Assembly (NCBI GenBank): GCA_019054805.1
Contig: JAHQIY010000004.1
Location: 5,828,001-5,892,000 of the forward strand
DNA: 64,000 bases
Origin: Brachionus manjavacas
Taxonomy: Eukaryota > Rotifera > Eurotatoria > Ploima > Brachionidae
Direction: 5' to 3'
Part shown: positions 61,401 through 64,000 of the stretch, in pieces
How positions within the stretch are numbered: position 1 is the first letter of the stretch
How the letters are laid out: each line of letters starts with the position of its first letter
Translations under genes and position numbers: made by a program
The notes under the pieces: model-generated
Databases searched by the model: none
The model's input: the letters and a program-made list of their open reading frames with translations, nothing else
Told to the model about the DNA's origin: nothing

Positions 61401-64000
61401 CAGGGCAAAAATGGACCATTTTTTATCCAATTGTTTGCTTTTGTCGCCGCTAAGCAATCTGGTTGTCAAGTTGAGCGGCGACGAGACCGATCTGGTCGAG
61501 GAAATGGTCGATATTTGCTTGGCCGACAAACAAATGTTCACAAACGACTTTAAATTGTCAACAAAATTGTTCAATATTTGAACACTTTTGAGCTGAGTTT
61601 CATAGTTGTGCCGAGTGATGTATTCGAATGGCCACACAGGTCCGTTCTTGCTCTTGCTCAAAATGTCTATCAAAACAGCCAAATGGTCTTTGGCCTTTAA
61701 AAGTTTGTTGGATTTTTTACAATTTGACTTGAGTTTGTTTTTGTCAGGGATGCCTGTTTTTTGGTTGCTCTGAGACTGGGCTGGGGACGAGGGTGCCGAG
61801 TGAATGTTGATAAAGCTGCGCGAAGCGCAGCCCTTCAAGCTTGGCCAGTTTTGGTCCTGACAATTTAGAAGATTGAAGTTAAAATTGTAATAGCAGTGAC
61901 CGTCCGAGTCGGTCGATTTGTACTTGCGGTCGTAGATCAACGAATGACCATCGACTATGCCATCTAAACACTCGACCAAATAGTCTGTCAAAAAGTAGAG
62001 CTCGTTTTGAACAGTGATTATGAATGTGAGGCTGACAAACAGCTTTTTGGCATGCTCGGCAATCAGTTGTCTCGGATTGTCAAAATTTAGCAGACAATAG
62101 TGGAACAAAATTGGCAAGTACTGACTCCAGTCAAAGTCAGCGCCATCGTTGGACACAATCTCGCTGAGCAGCATCAGCGAAACACTGCCGCGCTGTATAT
62201 TGCTGAAGTGAAAGTAGTGGTTGTGGTGCAGATAGTTGTTGTGATAGGAAAATAGCGGCATGTAGTCGTGGTTGTTGACGAAATTTTGCTGATGATGATG
62301 GTGGCCAGAGTGGTAAAGTATTTTGTTGAGTGGACAAGCGTATGATTGAAATTTGACTGGCAGTGGCAACTGGGACTGGTCCAATTTTAGCTGGGGCGGG
62401 CAAAGCTGGGATTTTTTCATATTTGGGCTCAATTCAGGCTCCGATTGAGAGCTGTCAGTGTCGGACAAATCCGAGTCTTCGTACTCTTCGTCTTCTAGAT
62501 TAAAATCGCTCTGGTTGGCAAACTCTAGACTTTCGTACAGCTCTTCGTCGTCCTCGTCCTGATTGACAAAATAGATGGAGGATTTTTTGCAATTGCTGGC
62601 GAGCTTGGGCGACGGCGGTGGCGACGCCGGCACAGTAATCACCTTCAAATAGCGGTAAAAGGGAAATTGAGTTTCTTTTGATATGTGTGCAGTGAAGCTG
62701 TCAATCATTTCAAGCTCATTGACCAGCTCGTCAATAATTCTCTCGGGACACACTCGCGACAAATAGCAAACAATTCGCTTGCCATGCGAGAGCATTTCAT
62801 ACGGAGCCAGACTGATCATCACATACACAAATCTGCATATTATTTTTAGGTTTGAGCGCCACGTAGAGGCCAATGTGGCCCACAAAACTTCCAATTCAGC
62901 GCCAAAACTGTCCGAATACTTGCACGTCAAATAGAACAGATTGTTCAAGGCCAAATGAGTTGCTTCCACTGAGCCACAGCCGGACTCTAGCTGAAGAACA
63001 TTGTTCAAATTTGTCTTGTTGGTGTCTGTGACCACGTTTGGGTTGATTAGCTCTATGTTGTAGAACCATGGAACTAGAATGTTTAGAATTGTGCGTCTTA
63101 GACTAAACGATGTGCACGACTCAAAGTGACTAGTCAACTCGCTGAACACGTACATTGTTTGGTCGGGATTTTTTTTGGCCAAGTATTCACTAATAAACGG
63201 CTGACTCTTGGACGCGATGACCAGCGAGTTTATGATGTCAAAGTCAATTGAGAGAAAAGAGCCGATCGGGTCAATGTTGCTGGTGGACAAGTGTGCTGAT
63301 TTCGAGTCCAATTTGGCCTCGAACGCGTCCTGCAGAAAATTTTTGTTCATTGCTCGAAGCAAAGTGACACTAGCCTCGTGAATGTTGAGACGAGTGGAGC
63401 CCACATTAAGCAGTGTGACGCTGAGTATCGAGCCCAAATAAATGGACTCGAACGAGGACTTTAGCAGGTTGTTTCTGGACAAGCTATTCGGCTTGGTTTG
63501 ATTCAAATAGTCTAGATAGACTTTGCTCAGGCTTAGAAAGCAAAGATCGGCAATTTCTTGGGACAAAGTGGCATAGCATTTGTCAATGACCCAGTCGAAC
63601 ACTGGACTTACGTTTAGACTCAGGTTAATGTTGGTGCCACTTGGCGTCTTTTGGCTGGTTATTGTGTACAAGCTCAAGTCGAGTATTTGAGTAAGACAAT
63701 TGGTGGCCAGTGTGTACGCCTCGTTGCACACTTGGTACTTGCAGTTTTCGTACAACTTCATCTCTGAGTTGACCACTTCGACCAAATTGTTGAGCCACGC
63801 GAACACAATTGAACTTTTGCTATGGGCATACTCGAGCACATTGCCACTGTAGAGCAGCGCTGCGCACGCTCTTGCCGCTGCCAACTCCAGCTCGTCATAA
63901 AAGTGGTAGCAATTCAAATGGGCATAGTGGTTTTGGTGAATGCACAGGGCACTTTTGCCACTCAACTTTCCCTGGTCTTTGGCATTGATGCAGAATCTAC
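52488..64000 (-). CDS. fry: Furry (cell-morphogenesis scaffold), 3' 2,412 codons
   Basis: The frame is open at the window edge (first full codon at 63998), so the gene starts outside. Exons: 63998-58393, 56320-55411, 53410-53327, 53260-53141, 53065-52714 and 52654-52488 (stop TGA). Phases agree at every join: the 5.6-kb exon ends AG|GTATGA and exon 56320 starts with G, and exon 55411 ends D|GTAAGT in phase 0. The first exon is helical, HEAT/armadillo-like (HFYDELELAAARACAALLYS; SFGAELEVLWATLASTWRSN), as in the furry/MOR2/Tao3 family of about 3,000 aa. It also holds an acidic segment (62420-62570), a His-rich segment (62215-62330) and Ser/Thr/Asn-rich sequence towards its end. The last exons form a helical C-terminal domain with AQKNWPNDF, and the protein ends NDNDNDDYDE. 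Furry works with NDR/Tricornered kinases and MOB proteins in cell shape, dendrite tiling and spindle function. The large exon is much richer in G+C than anything nearby. Identity is strong for the large exon. Assignment of the downstream exons rests on phase and weak resemblance. Confidence 0.85.
53880..54368 (+). mobile_element. Mariner/Tc1-like transposase relic in a furry intron
   Basis: Plus-strand fragments: KFEAKLMVWLAFSQRGISKP, then (one frame over) FWSDLASSHYA and KNIKYLAKEVNPA, then RPIEDFWRNLKAKVYE and KNLKQLENKIRTCLSNIDPK. This is the same block order as in the DD37E element at 18.4-19.7 kb, so the same family, with different decay. It lies inside the 2.0-kb intron 53411-55410 and opposite to furry. 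Its inverted repeats were not identified; a G+C-rich patch at 54490-54545 may be its right flank. Confidence 0.75.
57258..57925 (+). mobile_element. Non-LTR retrotransposon 3' end in a furry intron
   Basis: Plus strand reads NGNVIKSILGIPKRCRTTEL then LLALNLEPTIIRLNALKYDF and YQRLIRNTYTREILRIFETI, the C-terminal region after the RT domain of a non-LTR polymerase. It has a stop at 57523-57525 and continued weak coding (DHKVLTIREIFSHMNREEIS) to about 57680. The element's 3' untranslated region ends near 57925 with GTGAATAAATAGATAAATTA. It lies in the 2.07-kb intron 56321-58392, antisense to furry, and lacks everything upstream of the C-terminal block. Confidence 0.7.

Noticed and set aside
58438-61581. 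Several plus-strand ORFs of 60-157 codons
   Set aside because: All lie antisense to the large furry exon, whose higher G+C makes long antisense frames likely.

Overview
This is nuclear DNA of a small, very AT-rich animal genome. By eye the non-coding sequence is roughly three quarters A+T. Genes use the standard code and are split by GT-AG introns, most of which are only 44-66 nt long. Animal-specific or cilium-specific genes are present: furry, complexin, two Bar-class homeobox genes, CFAP58 and a centrosomin/CDK5RAP2-type gene. The composition, the mini-introns and the abundance of non-LTR reverse-transcriptase and mariner relics suggest a compact invertebrate. A monogonont rotifer of the Brachionus type is my best guess, but that is inference from general knowledge and nothing here proves it.

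Layout. 1-0.9 kb: 3' part of an ectonucleotide pyrophosphatase/phosphodiesterase gene (+). 1.6-12.8 kb (-): exons of a long coiled-coil protein whose second main exon carries an intact CM1 (gamma-tubulin complex-binding) motif, so a centrosomin/CDK5RAP2/myomegalin homologue. Its two halves are separated by an in-frame stop and a dead non-LTR element. 14.2-20 kb: a transposon graveyard containing a SWIM-domain element relic, a non-LTR element beside or inside it, a mariner inside that, and a separate 1.29-kb mariner-like element with both inverted repeats and TA duplications. 20-37 kb: a gene-poor region around two tandem Bar-class homeobox genes (-), 7 kb apart, both with an eh1/FIL repressor motif. 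37-42 kb: reverse-transcriptase relics, one of which is a near-identical sister of a copy lying between the Bar genes. 42.4-45 kb: CFAP58 (+). 46.0-46.2 kb: a small palindromic element (MITE). 46.9-47.7 kb: a complete five-exon complexin gene (-). 52.5-64 kb: the last 2,412 codons of furry (-), with one 5.6-kb exon and two 2-kb introns that each hold a transposon relic.

The genes are independent units of animal biology rather than an operon or pathway: a synaptic vesicle fusion clamp (complexin), a morphogenesis scaffold of the NDR kinase pathway (furry), neural/sensory transcription factors (Bar), a ciliary protein (CFAP58) and a centrosome organiser (CM1 protein). Exon boundaries given below were derived by hand from splice consensus, reading phase and family resemblance. 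No transcript evidence was available. I found no convincing tRNA, rRNA, CRISPR array or viral genome, and no clear sign of a wholly new system. The most interesting leads are the split CM1 gene, the Bar pair with its copied 21-nt segment, the sister retrocopies sharing the same stop codons, and several near-perfect hairpins in introns.
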